From CAWGXZ01 sp963826695 (lineage in GTDB: Bacteria > Pseudomonadota > Gammaproteobacteria > Burkholderiales > Burkholderiaceae_C), in NCBI GenBank assembly GCA_963826695.1, contig CAWGXZ010000003.1, positions 62,001 to 126,000 on the forward strand: a stretch of DNA of 64,000 nucleotides. Direction: 5' to 3'. The position numbers were made by a program, and so were the translations under genes. The notes beneath the pieces were generated by a model. It worked only from the letters and a program-made list of their open reading frames with translations. It made no database searches and was not told where the DNA came from. How positions within the stretch are numbered: the stretch's first letter is position 1; each line of letters begins with the position of its first letter. Positions 10,101-17,887 of this stretch are shown piece after piece.

Positions 10101-10473
10101 CATCATCGGCATCATCCTGCTGATCGGCATCGTCAAGAAGAACGCGATCATGATGATCGACTTCGCCATCGACGCCGAGCGCAACGAGGGCATGCCGCCC
10201 CGGAAGGCGATCCACCAGGCGGCGCTGCTGCGGCTGCGGCCGATCCTGATGACGACGCTGGCGGCGCTGTTCGCCGCCGTGCCGCTGATGCTCGGCTGGG
10301 GCGAGGGCGCCGAGCTGCGCCGGCCGCTCGGCATCAGCATCTTCGGCGGGTTGATCGTCAGCCAGTTGCTGACGCTGTTCACGACGCCGGTGATCTATCT
10401 GGGGTTCGACCGATTGGGACGGCGGCTGAGGCCCGGCACGAACCGCCGGATCGACCCGCCTCGACCCGTCTAA
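7120..10473 (+). CDS. mdtB: RND multidrug efflux permease, first subunit (MdtB/MuxB-like), with N-terminal extension
   Basis: A 1117-residue proton-driven inner-membrane transporter. The usual start of the family (NPSRPFIERPVATSLLMLA, then LPQVDYPTIQV) begins only at about residue 80. The first ~80 residues are a Pro/Ala/Gly-rich extension absent from normal MdtB. The GTG overlaps the adaptor stop (GTGA), which fixes the start. Proton-relay residues are present: the Asp pair in GFVVDDAIVMIEN (TM4) and the Lys in IGIVKKNAIMMID (TM10). Two large periplasmic loops complete the fold. MdtB-type and MdtC-type subunits normally form a mixed trimer; here the second permease gene lies 1 kb further on, behind an inserted toxin-antitoxin pair. 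Confidence 0.9.
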   Translation: MTAGAPPPVAPTGVQPAEAGGARTTLAADNVGAARAPGAGRSMPAGDAPDAGNSAPATRQVDAGAAAPASDLRPAASALNPSRPFIERPVATSLLMLAIVLAGILGFRFLPLSALPQVDYPTIQVRTLYPGASPEVMSRTVTAPLERNFGQMSGLQRMSSTSAAGVSIVTLQFGLGQTLDVAEQEVQAAINAGGSLLPADLPAPPVYAKVNPADAPVLTLAITSATMPLTEVQNLVDTRLAQKISQVSGVGLVSLSGGQRPAVRIQADTQALASYGLGLDNLRTAIAAANANSAKGSFDGPTRAYTINANDQLLTAAEYAQLVVAWRNQAPVRLADVARIVDSAENNRLGAWAASAGQGLRPAIVLDVQRQPGANVIATVDAIKARLPELQAGLPASVEVQVLSDRTTGIRASVRHVEIELLLAVGLVVLVIFAFLHDFRATVIASLAVPISLIGSCGAMVLLGYSLNNLSLMALTIATGFVVDDAIVMIENIARYIEAGETPMAAALKGAAQIGFTIVSLTVSLIAVLIPLLFMGDIVGRLFREFAVTLAITILISGVVSLTLVPMMSARWLRAGHAAAGPGSFGRRFQRAFDQVVARYDRALVFVLDRQGMTLVVALATLLLTVLLYLWIPKGLFPTQDTGQLQARIETAQAVSYARMSALQQAAAQALLDDPAVESLSSFVGVDAGNNTMLHTGRMLINLKDGRSGGPQAIIDRLRERVAQVAGVTIYLQPTQDLTIDAESGPTQYRVSLEGADTATVAQWANTLAQRLQSVAQVRNVVSDAAATGLAAFIDIDRDTASRLGISASAVDEALYSAFGQRIVSTIFTETNQYRVILEARPDLLTTPESLGLLHLKTSSGGTTPLSAIARISERPAPLQVTHVAQYPATTLGFDTAPGVSLGQAVDAIRQAAVDARLPPSVTMTFLGAAGAYQQSLASQLWLILAAVVCVYIVLGVLYESFIHPLTILSTLPSAGVGALLALMLAGEDLGVIGIIGIILLIGIVKKNAIMMIDFAIDAERNEGMPPRKAIHQAALLRLRPILMTTLAALFAAVPLMLGWGEGAELRRPLGISIFGGLIVSQLLTLFTTPVIYLGFDRLGRRLRPGTNRRIDPPRPV

Positions 10474-10474
10474 A

Positions 10475-10500
10475 GCAGGCCGGAGACAGTCTCAGCCTGC
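10475..10500 (+). terminator. Imperfect hairpin just after the first RND permease
   Basis: GCAGGC (10475-10480) pairs with GCCTGC (10495-10500), and an inner GAGA/TCTC stem has a 3-base loop. It begins 1 base after the permease stop. There is no T tract, so it could be a weak Rho-independent terminator or only an mRNA-end structure separating mdtB from the inserted TA genes. Confidence 0.35.
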
Positions 10501-10540
10501 GCTCGCACCATGACTGTCGCCTCGATACACTGGGCCCGAC

Positions 10541-10825
10541 ATGCACGCCCTCATCGAATCGCACCGCAAACAGCTTTTGTCGCTTGCCCGCCGTCGCGGG
10601 GTCACCGATGTGCGCGTGTTCGGTTCGATGGCGCGAGGCGAAGCTCGCGACGACAGCGATGTCGATCTGCTGGTCAGGCTGGCCCCCGGCATCAGTGCGC
10701 TCGCGCTAGGAGGGCTGCTGCAGGATGCGCAGGAATTGCTCGGGCGACGCGTCGATGTCGTCACCGAAGCAAGTCTGCACCCGGCCTTGCGCGCCAGGGT
10801 GCTTGCCGACGCCGTGTCCCTGTGA
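10541..10825 (+). CDS. mntA: MntA-type antitoxin nucleotidyltransferase
   Basis: A 94-residue minimal nucleotidyltransferase: the GSMARGEA motif (residues 28-35) is followed by DSDVDLLV, giving the metal-binding Asp pair (D40, D42). In characterised MntA-HepT pairs this enzyme modifies and silences the HEPN toxin by adding AMP to a Tyr. The gene overlaps its partner by the GTGA stop-start. A weak -10-like TACACT (10526-10531) lies close upstream, so the pair may have its own near-leaderless promoter. The pair sits between two RND permease genes that normally adjoin. Confidence 0.88.
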   Translation: MHALIESHRKQLLSLARRRGVTDVRVFGSMARGEARDDSDVDLLVRLAPGISALALGGLLQDAQELLGRRVDVVTEASLHPALRARVLADAVSL

Positions 10826-11166
10826 TTGCCGGGCGCGATGCCGATGTCGTGCTGCTCGCGCACATGCGGGAATGCATCGATCGCATCCGCGAATACGCAA
10901 GGGGCGAGCGCTCGACCTTCGAGTCGTCGCGCATGGTGCAGGACGCCGTCATCCGCAATCTGCAGACGCTTGCTGAATCGAGCCAGCGCCTTTCGGCCGA
11001 GATCCGGTCCACCGAGCCGATGCCGTGGCGCGAACTCGCCGGCTTTCGCAACGTCATCGTCCACGGCTATCTGGGGATCGATCTGGCCGCGGTTTGGCTC
11101 GTCGTCGAACAGGACCTGCCGCCGCTCGAGGCCGCATTGGAGCGCATGGCCGCGCGCTGCCCGTGA
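10822..11166 (+). CDS. hepT: HepT-type HEPN toxin (DUF86)
   Basis: A 114-residue helical HEPN protein starting on a GTG that overlaps the antitoxin stop. The RNase signature R-x4-H-x-Y is intact as RNVIVHGY (R76, H81, Y83). Y83 is the position AMPylated by MntA in studied pairs. The toxin should cleave RNA when free, so the module looks functional. Further in-frame ATGs exist, but the GTGA overlap and the length (HepT is usually 110-140 residues) favour this start. Confidence 0.85.
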   Translation: MIAGRDADVVLLAHMRECIDRIREYARGERSTFESSRMVQDAVIRNLQTLAESSQRLSAEIRSTEPMPWRELAGFRNVIVHGYLGIDLAAVWLVVEQDLPPLEAALERMAARCP

Positions 11167-11403
11167 GTCGGTTGCCGACGTTGTTCACACGAACGGATCA
11201 AAAAGCAGATCAGCCAGCTTCGGCTCGATGTCGACCCGCGGCTCGCACGCAGCGACATTGCCGACTTCAACGACCCCAACCAACGCAGCGAGGGCCAGGC
11301 AAGGCTCGATCGGCTGACGAACCTGGGCGGCATCTTCCAGAAGCCCGAAGTCAGCCGCGTCATCGGCAAGGGTTGTGGGTTGTTGGACGCAACCCGTCTT
11401 TGA
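11167..11403 (+). pseudogene. Remnant of an unidentified coding sequence (3' part, no start codon)
   Basis: The frame downstream of hepT, from stop to stop, reads as plausible protein: RIKKQISQLRLDVDPRL, then SDIADFNDPNQRSEGQ and LGGIFQKPEV. It has no ATG or GTG start and only about 78 codons. It looks like the C-terminal end of a gene whose front was lost, perhaps when the TA pair arrived. I do not recognise the family. The rest of the 343-bp gap up to the second permease shows nothing else. Confidence 0.4.
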
Positions 11404-11509
11404 GCCTTCAAAAGGTGGGTTTGACTCGACCGATCCGGCACAGCCTGACGCGGCGTTTCGCCGATTCGTCGCCTCGGTGCCTGCAAGGTGGCAGGCCCGC
11501 TGCACGTCC

Positions 11510-14500
11510 ATGAACCTCTCCTCCTTCTTCGTCCGCCGCCCCGTCGCCACGGTGTTGCTGACGATCGGCATCGCCCTGGCCGGCATCGCCAGCTTCTTCG
11601 TGCTGCCGGTCTCGCCGCTGCCGCAGGTCGACTATCCGACGATCTCGGTCAGCGCACGCCTGCCCGGTGCCAGCCCGCAGACGATGGCGTCGAGCGTGGC
11701 AACGCCACTCGAGCGGCGGCTGGGCGCGATCGCCGGGGTCAGCGAAATGACTTCGAACAGCGGCGCGGGCAGCGCCCGCGTCAGCCTGCAGTTCGAGCTG
11801 AACCGCAACATCGACGCCGCGGCGCGCGAGGTCCAGGCGGCGATCAACGCCTCGCGCGCCGACCTGCCGGCCACCCTGCGCAGCAACCCGACCTACCGCA
11901 AGGCCAATCCTGCGGACGCGCCGGTGATGATCCTGGCGCTGACCTCGGCGACACGCTCGCCGGGGCAGGTCTACGACGCCGTCTCGAACATCGTCCAGCA
12001 AAAGCTGGCACAGGCCGAGGGCGTCGGCGATGTCGAACTCGGCGGCGGCTCGCTGCCCGCGGTGCGGGTCGAGCTGCTGCCGTTCGCGCTGAACCGCTAC
12101 GGCCTGAGCATGGAGGATGTCCGCGCCGCGCTGCAGTCGAGTGCGGCGAACCGGCCGAAGGGTGCGATCGAGGGCGAGGGTCGCCGGCTGCAGATCTACA
12201 GCGCCAGCGCCGCGGGCGATGGCCGCAGCGCGGCCGACTACCGCGGCCTGGTGGTCGCCTGGCGCAATGGCGCGGCGGTGCGGCTGGCCGATGTGGCCGA
12301 TGTGGTCGACAGCGTCGAGGACACGCGCACCATCGGCCTCTTCAACGGCCAGCCGGCGGTGGTGGTGCTGGTGACGAGGCAGCCCGATGCCAACGTCATC
12401 GAGACCGTCGACGGCATCCGCGCGCTGTTGCCCGAACTGCAGGCGCAACTGCCGGGCGACATCCGGCTGCAGGTCGCGTCGGACCGCACGCATTCGATCC
12501 GCGCCGCCCTGCACGAGGTCGAGCTGACGCTGCTGATCTCGATCGTGCTGGTGGTGCTGGTGGTCAGCGCCTTTTTGCGCAGCGCGCGGGCGACGCTGAT
12601 TCCGGCAGTGGCCACGGTGGTGTCGCTGCTCGGCACCTTCGCCGTCATGGTGCTGCTCGGCTTCAGCCTGAACAACCTCAGCCTGATGGCGCTGACTGTT
12701 GCCACCGGCTTCGTCGTCGACGACGCGATCGTCGTGCTCGAGAACACCGCCCGGCACATCGAGGCCGGCATGAACCGGATGCAGGCGGCATTGCTCGGCG
12801 CGCGCGAGGTCGGCTTCACCGTGCTGTCGATCAGCGTCTCGCTGGTGGCGGTGTTCATTCCGCTGCTGTTCATGGGCGGGCAGGTCGGCCGGCTGTTCCG
12901 CGAGTTCGCGGTCACGCTGTCGGTGGCGGTGCTGATTTCGCTGGTCATCTCGCTGACCACCACGCCGATGATGTGCGCCTGGCTGCTCGAGCCCGCCGAT
13001 CCTTCGAAGCGGCCGGGCCGTCTGGCTCGCTTCTTCGAGCGTGGCTTCGACCGGCTGCACCGCACCTACGCCGCGAGTCTCGACTGGGCGCTGGCGAGCC
13101 GGGTGCTGGTGATGCTGATTCTCGTCACCGTGATCGGCCTCAACGTCTGGCTGTTCATCGCCGTGCCGAAAGGCTTCTTCCCGCAGCAGGACACCGGCCA
13201 GATCAGCGGCGGACTGCGCGCCGACCAGAGCATCTCGTTCACCGCGATGCAGGGCAAGCTGCGCGAGCTGGTCGACATCATCCGCCGCGATCCGGCGGTC
13301 GACACCGTGGTCGGCTTCACCGGCGGCGGCCGCGCCGGTGGCGGCTTCCTGTTCGTCAACCTCAAGCCGCTGGCCGAGCGCGGCGGCGACGGCAAGGCGC
13401 ATGTCGGCGGCCAGGCCGTGATCGCCCGGCTGCGGCCGCAGCTGGCGCGCGTCACCGGCGTGTCGCTGTTCCTCAACCCGGTGCAGGACTTGCGAATGGG
13501 CGGCCGCCAGAGCAACTCGACCTACCAGTACACGCTGAAGAGCGACAACGACGCCGACCTGCGCGTCTGGGCGACGCGGCTGGCCGAGGCGATGAAACGC
13601 CAGCCGGAGCTGGTCGACGTCGACACCGACCAGCAGGAAAACGGCGTCGAGACCTTCGTCGACGTCGACCGCGACAGCGCCGCGCGGCTCGGCATCAGCG
13701 CGCGCGATGTCGACAACGCGCTCTACAACGGCTTCGGCCAGCGCCAGGTCGCCACCGTCTATGGCGAGCTGAACCAGTACCGGGTCATCATGGAAGTGGC
13801 GCCGCGCCACGCGCGCAGCCCGCAGGCGCTGAACGACGTGCATGTGCCGGTGCGAGGCAGCGGCGGCGGTGGCGCGCGACGGTCGCCCGGCGGCGTGGCG
13901 ACCGCCGTGAACCCGGCGCTGCGCGACTCGTCGACCGGCCAGGCGGTCAGCTCGGCAGCGACGACGATGGTGCCGCTCTCGGCCATCGCCCGCTTCTCGG
14001 AGCGCGCCACCCCGACCTCGGTCAACCACCAGGACGGCGAGCTCGCGACCACGGTCTCGTTCAACCTGCCCGAAGGCGTGACGCTGCCTGAGGGGCAGGC
14101 GGCGGTGAAACAGGCCGAAGCCCAGATTGCCATGCCCGCCAACGTGCGCGGCAGCTTCCAGGGCAGCGCGCGCAGCGCCCAGCAGTCGCAGCAGGAGCAG
14201 CCACTGTTGATCCTCGCGGCCATCGTCGTCATCTACCTGGTGCTCGGCGTGCTCTACGAAAGCCTGGTGCACCCGATCACGGTGCTGTCGACGCTGCCGT
14301 CGGCGGGCTTCGGCGCGGTGATCGCGCTGATGCTGTTCGACATGGAGTTCTCGATCATGGCGCTGATCGGCGTCTTCCTGCTGATCGGCATCGTCAAGAA
14401 GAACGCCATCCTGATCATCGACTTCGCGCTCGAGGCCGAGCGCTCGCGCGGCCTGTCGGCGCTCGACGCGGTGCGCGAGGCCTGCCTGCTGCGCTTCCGG

Positions 14501-14752
14501 CCGATCCTGATGACGACGCTGGCCGCCGCACTCGGCGCGCTGCCGCTGGCGATCGGCTTCGGCGAGGGCGCCGAGCTGCGCCGGCCGCTCGGCATTGCCA
14601 TCGTCGGCGGGCTGGTCGCCAGCCAGTTCCTGACGCTGATCACCACGCCGGTGGTCTACCTGCTGCTCGACAAGCTGCGGCGCGGCGCATCGCGCGGGCA
14701 CCGAAGCGGGCCGCAGCGCGCCTGCGCCGCCTTGCAACCGGAAGCTCCATGA
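11510..14752 (+). CDS. mdtC: RND multidrug efflux permease, second subunit (MdtC/MuxC-like)
   Basis: A 1080-residue RND transporter. The start ATG at 11510 gives the canonical N-terminus (MNLSSFFVRRPVATVLLT); longer in-frame starts reach into non-homologous sequence. TM4 carries the Asp pair (GFVVDDAIVVLEN) and TM10 the Lys (IGIVKKNAILIID). It lacks the N-terminal extension of its partner. A Ser/Gly/Ala-rich insertion occurs near residues 780-825 (SGGGGARRSPGG) in the second porter domain. The last four bases overlap the outer-membrane factor gene. Because of the interrupting TA region it may need its own promoter or depend on read-through. Confidence 0.92.
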   Translation: MNLSSFFVRRPVATVLLTIGIALAGIASFFVLPVSPLPQVDYPTISVSARLPGASPQTMASSVATPLERRLGAIAGVSEMTSNSGAGSARVSLQFELNRNIDAAAREVQAAINASRADLPATLRSNPTYRKANPADAPVMILALTSATRSPGQVYDAVSNIVQQKLAQAEGVGDVELGGGSLPAVRVELLPFALNRYGLSMEDVRAALQSSAANRPKGAIEGEGRRLQIYSASAAGDGRSAADYRGLVVAWRNGAAVRLADVADVVDSVEDTRTIGLFNGQPAVVVLVTRQPDANVIETVDGIRALLPELQAQLPGDIRLQVASDRTHSIRAALHEVELTLLISIVLVVLVVSAFLRSARATLIPAVATVVSLLGTFAVMVLLGFSLNNLSLMALTVATGFVVDDAIVVLENTARHIEAGMNRMQAALLGAREVGFTVLSISVSLVAVFIPLLFMGGQVGRLFREFAVTLSVAVLISLVISLTTTPMMCAWLLEPADPSKRPGRLARFFERGFDRLHRTYAASLDWALASRVLVMLILVTVIGLNVWLFIAVPKGFFPQQDTGQISGGLRADQSISFTAMQGKLRELVDIIRRDPAVDTVVGFTGGGRAGGGFLFVNLKPLAERGGDGKAHVGGQAVIARLRPQLARVTGVSLFLNPVQDLRMGGRQSNSTYQYTLKSDNDADLRVWATRLAEAMKRQPELVDVDTDQQENGVETFVDVDRDSAARLGISARDVDNALYNGFGQRQVATVYGELNQYRVIMEVAPRHARSPQALNDVHVPVRGSGGGGARRSPGGVATAVNPALRDSSTGQAVSSAATTMVPLSAIARFSERATPTSVNHQDGELATTVSFNLPEGVTLPEGQAAVKQAEAQIAMPANVRGSFQGSARSAQQSQQEQPLLILAAIVVIYLVLGVLYESLVHPITVLSTLPSAGFGAVIALMLFDMEFSIMALIGVFLLIGIVKKNAILIIDFALEAERSRGLSALDAVREACLLRFRPILMTTLAAALGALPLAIGFGEGAELRRPLGIAIVGGLVASQFLTLITTPVVYLLLDKLRRGASRGHRSGPQRACAALQPEAP

Positions 14753-16200
14753 ACCCGCACTTCTCGATTCCAGGTCTCGTCCGAACCGGGCCTGCCGCGT
14801 GCGCCGGCCGGCGCGCCTGCCTGACCGCGCTGGCCGCTCTGATGCTGGCGAGCGCCGGCTGTGCGGTCGGCCCGGACGATCGGCGTCCCGAAACCGCCGT
14901 GCCGGCCACCTGGCGGCAGGCCGAGGGCTGGGTGGCCGCCGCGCCGGCCGACGCACTCGAGCGCGGCCCGTGGTGGCAGCTTTTCGGCGATCCGCTGCTC
15001 GACCAGCTCGTCGCCCAGGTGGAAGTTTCGAACCAGAACGTCGCCGCTGCGGCGGCCGCGTATGCGCAGGCGAGGGCGCTGGTTGCCGAGCAGCGCGCTG
15101 CGCTGTTCCCGGTGGTGGGCCTCGACGGTGGCGCCGGCCGTTCGGGCGGAGGCGGCACGGCCGAACGCAGCAGCTTCCAGCTATCGATCGGGTCCAGCTG
15201 GGAGCCCGATGTCTGGGGTCGCCTGCGACTCGCGGGGCAAAGCGCAGCCGCTGGCGCGGCGGCCAGCGCAGCCGACCTGGCGGCGGCGCGGCTCTCTGCG
15301 CAGGGCGAACTCGCCGCCGCGTACTTCGGCCTGCGCCAGAGCGATGCCCAAAAGGCGCTGCTCGAGCAGACGATTGCCGGCTACCGCCGCTCGCTGCAGA
15401 TCGCCGGCAACCGCTACGCCGCCGGCGTCGTTGGCCGCACCGACCTGCTGCAGGCCGAGACGCAGCTCGCCAACGCCGAGGCCGACTCGATCGGCCTGGC
15501 ACGCTCGCGCGCCCAGTTCGAACATGCGATTGCCGTGCTGATCGGCAGGGCACCGGGCGATTTCGCGATTGCCCCGGTTGCCGACTGGCGGCCAGCGGTT
15601 CCCGATGTGCCGGCCGGCATTCCCTCGACCTTGCTGCAGCGCCGTCCCGACATTGCCGCGGCCGAGCGCCGCGTCGCCGCGGCCCATGCGCAGATCGGCA
15701 TCGCCCGCACGGCCTTCTATCCGAGCTTCGGCCTGAACGCGTCGGCGGGACTGGGTGCCGGGCAGCTGGGCAATCTGTTCAGCGCATCGAGCCTGCTCTG
15801 GTCGTTCGGCGTTTCGACCGTGCAGACGCTCTTCGACGCTGGTGCCAGGCGCGCGCGGGTCGATGCCGCGCTGGCCGGCAGCGACGCTGCCGTGGCGCGT
15901 TACCGCCAGACGGTGCTCACCGCGTTCCAGACCGTCGAGAACCAGCTTGCGGCGACGCGGGTGCTCACGCAGCAGGAGGCCCTGCGCCGGCAGGCGGCCC
16001 ATGCCGCCGACCTGGTCCAGGCCCAGGTGCAGAACCGCTATCTGGCCGGCCAGGTGTCGTACACCGAGGTGGTCACGGCGCAGGCGAGCGCCTTGAATGC
16101 CCGCCGTTCACTGGTGCAGTTGCTTGCCGACCGGCAGACCACCGCCGTGGCGCTGATCCAGGCGCTCGGCGGCGGGTGGGTCGCCACGGCGGCACGGTGA
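14749..16200 (+). CDS. Outer-membrane efflux lipoprotein, NodT/OprM (TolC-like) family
   Basis: A 483-residue outer-membrane channel completing the tripartite pump. An N-terminal signal ends in a lipobox (LASAGC, Cys at residue 38). Two OEP repeats follow, each with a long coiled-coil helix (for example SNQNVAAAAAAYAQAR and PSTLLQRRPDIAAAERRVAA), the usual pseudo-symmetric TolC layout. The start ATG overlaps the permease stop. An outer-membrane factor inside the operon makes the set resemble MuxABC-OpmB more than enterobacterial MdtABC, which borrows TolC. Confidence 0.92.
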   Translation: MNPHFSIPGLVRTGPAACAGRRACLTALAALMLASAGCAVGPDDRRPETAVPATWRQAEGWVAAAPADALERGPWWQLFGDPLLDQLVAQVEVSNQNVAAAAAAYAQARALVAEQRAALFPVVGLDGGAGRSGGGGTAERSSFQLSIGSSWEPDVWGRLRLAGQSAAAGAAASAADLAAARLSAQGELAAAYFGLRQSDAQKALLEQTIAGYRRSLQIAGNRYAAGVVGRTDLLQAETQLANAEADSIGLARSRAQFEHAIAVLIGRAPGDFAIAPVADWRPAVPDVPAGIPSTLLQRRPDIAAAERRVAAAHAQIGIARTAFYPSFGLNASAGLGAGQLGNLFSASSLLWSFGVSTVQTLFDAGARRARVDAALAGSDAAVARYRQTVLTAFQTVENQLAATRVLTQQEALRRQAAHAADLVQAQVQNRYLAGQVSYTEVVTAQASALNARRSLVQLLADRQTTAVALIQALGGGWVATAAR

Positions 16201-16201
16201 A

Positions 16202-16236
16202 CACCGAGCCATGCGGCCCGCTACCGCATGGCGGTG
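16202..16236 (+). terminator. Strong stem-loop after the efflux operon
   Basis: GCCATGCGG (16208-16216) pairs perfectly with CCGCATGGC (16224-16232) around a 7-base loop. The outer CACC/GGTG adds four pairs across a bulge. It starts 2 bases after the operon's last stop. No T run follows, so termination may be Rho-assisted or the structure may protect the mRNA end. Nothing else is recognisable in the rest of the gap to 16459. Confidence 0.45.
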
Positions 16237-16459
16237 CGGAGAAGCCAGACGAACGCCGAATCGTGCCGGGCGAACGGCAGGTCCGCAGCCAGGCGACGGC
16301 TTGGTCGGTCGTTCGCAGCACCGCCGTGGGCATGGTCCACTACGCCGAGTCTGACGAACCCGCCGGCCGCACGCACCCCGCCGATCTCGACGCCTGCTTC
16401 GGCGCTCTGCCGGCCCGGACAGCCTGGGCGTCGCCTCAACCCCTTACCCACAGCCACCC

Positions 16460-17866
16460 ATGAACACCGCAACCGCTGGCGACCGCGTCCTCGAAGCCCT
16501 GCTGCAACAACTCGGGCCCACGGCGGTGCGGGTCGGCGACGACGTGCCGCTGCGCAACTGCAACGACTACAGCGGCCTGCCGCCAGCGCGTCCCCGCGCG
16601 GTCGTCCGGCCAGCCGACCCGGCGGGCGTGGCCCATGCGATGCGCGTCTGCCACGAGCACGGCGTGGCGGTCGTGCCGCAAGGCGGCCTGACCGGGCTTT
16701 GCGGCGGCAGCCGGGCCGGGGTCGGCGAAATCGCGCTGTCGCTGGAACGACTCGTCGGCGTGCAGGAAGTCGACGCCGCATCGGCAACGATGACCGTGCT
16801 TGCCGGAACGCCGCTGGAGACCGTGCAGCAGGCCGCGGCCGAGGCCGGCTTCTTCTGTCCGCTCGACCTCGGCGCGCGTGGCTCGTGTGCGATCGGCGGC
16901 AACCTCGCGACCAATGCGGGCGGCAACCGGGTGATCCGCTACGGCATGGCGCGCGAGATGGTGCTCGGCATCGAGGTGGTGTTGGCCGACGGCACCCTCG
17001 TGACGAGCCTCAACAAGATGATCAAGAACAACGCCGGTTACGACCTGAAGCACCTCTTCATCGGCAGCGAAGGCACGCTCGGCATCATCACCCGCGTCGT
17101 GCTCAAGCTGTTTGCCAAGCCCGCGTCGACCATGGTGGCGATCTGCGCCGTGGACGACTTCGCCGCGGTGTTGCAGCTGCTCGCCGCGGCACGCGGCGAA
17201 CTGGGCCCCTTGCTCTCGGCCTTCGAAGTCATGTGGCCCGACTACTGGCAGATGGCCACGACGCGCCTGGGTGCGCGCAATCCCTTCGGCAGCAACGACG
17301 GCGGCCATGGCGCGTACGTGCTGATCGAGGCACTCGGTACCGACCCCGCGGTCGACGCGCCGCGTTTCGAGAACTGGCTCGGCAAGCTGCTCGAGGACGG
17401 CACCGTGCTCGACGCGGTCGTTGCGCAGTCGGTCGGCGACGAAAAGGCCTTCTGGGGTGTTCGCGATGCCGTGAGCGAGCTGCATCCCGTCTGGCCGGGG
17501 CACCTTGCCTTCGACATCGGCCTGCCGGTGCCGACCATGGACGAGTACGCGCGCCGCTGCAAGGCCGAACTCGCTGCACACGCCCCTGGCTGCGAAAGCA
17601 TCTTCTACGGCCATATCGGCGACGGCAACATGCACATCGTCGTCTTCCAGCCCGGTGCCGCCGGGCAACCGAAGGATGCCGTCGAGGCCGCTGTCTACGG
17701 TCTGGTCAGGCAGTACGGCGGCACGGTGTCGGCCGAGCACGGCATCGGCACGTCGAAGCGCCGCTGGCTGGCGCATGCGCGTTCGCCCGAGGAGATCGCG
17801 CTGATGCGCACGCTGAAGTCCGCACTCGATCCGAAGAACCTGCTCAATCCCGGCAAGGTCGTCTGA
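16460..17866 (+). CDS. FAD-linked 2-hydroxyacid dehydrogenase (GlcD / D2HGDH-like)
   Basis: A 468-residue flavoprotein with an N-terminal PCMH-type FAD-binding domain (PQGGLTGLCGGS near 74-85, then LGARGSCAIGGNLATNAGG). The C-terminal FAD-oxidase domain carries the metal/substrate motif YGHIGDGNMHI and ends SAEHGIG...LNPGKVV. Family members oxidise D-lactate, D-2-hydroxyglutarate or glycolate and pass electrons to the respiratory chain or an electron-transfer flavoprotein. Without glcE or glcF next to it, a stand-alone D-2-hydroxyglutarate-type enzyme is the more likely reading. It converges with the ABC genes with only 21 bp between them. Confidence 0.87.
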   Translation: MNTATAGDRVLEALLQQLGPTAVRVGDDVPLRNCNDYSGLPPARPRAVVRPADPAGVAHAMRVCHEHGVAVVPQGGLTGLCGGSRAGVGEIALSLERLVGVQEVDAASATMTVLAGTPLETVQQAAAEAGFFCPLDLGARGSCAIGGNLATNAGGNRVIRYGMAREMVLGIEVVLADGTLVTSLNKMIKNNAGYDLKHLFIGSEGTLGIITRVVLKLFAKPASTMVAICAVDDFAAVLQLLAAARGELGPLLSAFEVMWPDYWQMATTRLGARNPFGSNDGGHGAYVLIEALGTDPAVDAPRFENWLGKLLEDGTVLDAVVAQSVGDEKAFWGVRDAVSELHPVWPGHLAFDIGLPVPTMDEYARRCKAELAAHAPGCESIFYGHIGDGNMHIVVFQPGAAGQPKDAVEAAVYGLVRQYGGTVSAEHGIGTSKRRWLAHARSPEEIALMRTLKSALDPKNLLNPGKVV

Positions 17867-17887
17867 GCCGGGACCGGCAGCGATTGC

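Noticed and set aside
6556..10215. Very long open frames antisense to the RND permease and elsewhere (for example 980-3298, 11408-15553 and 43594-47859 on the minus strand)
   Set aside because: They are mirrors of real genes in GC-rich DNA: Arg/His-rich, no domains, no ribosome sites, and opposed by clear protein families.
10541..11166. Treating the TA pair as part of a prophage or integrative element
   Set aside because: I find no integrase, transposase, direct repeats or tRNA site around it.
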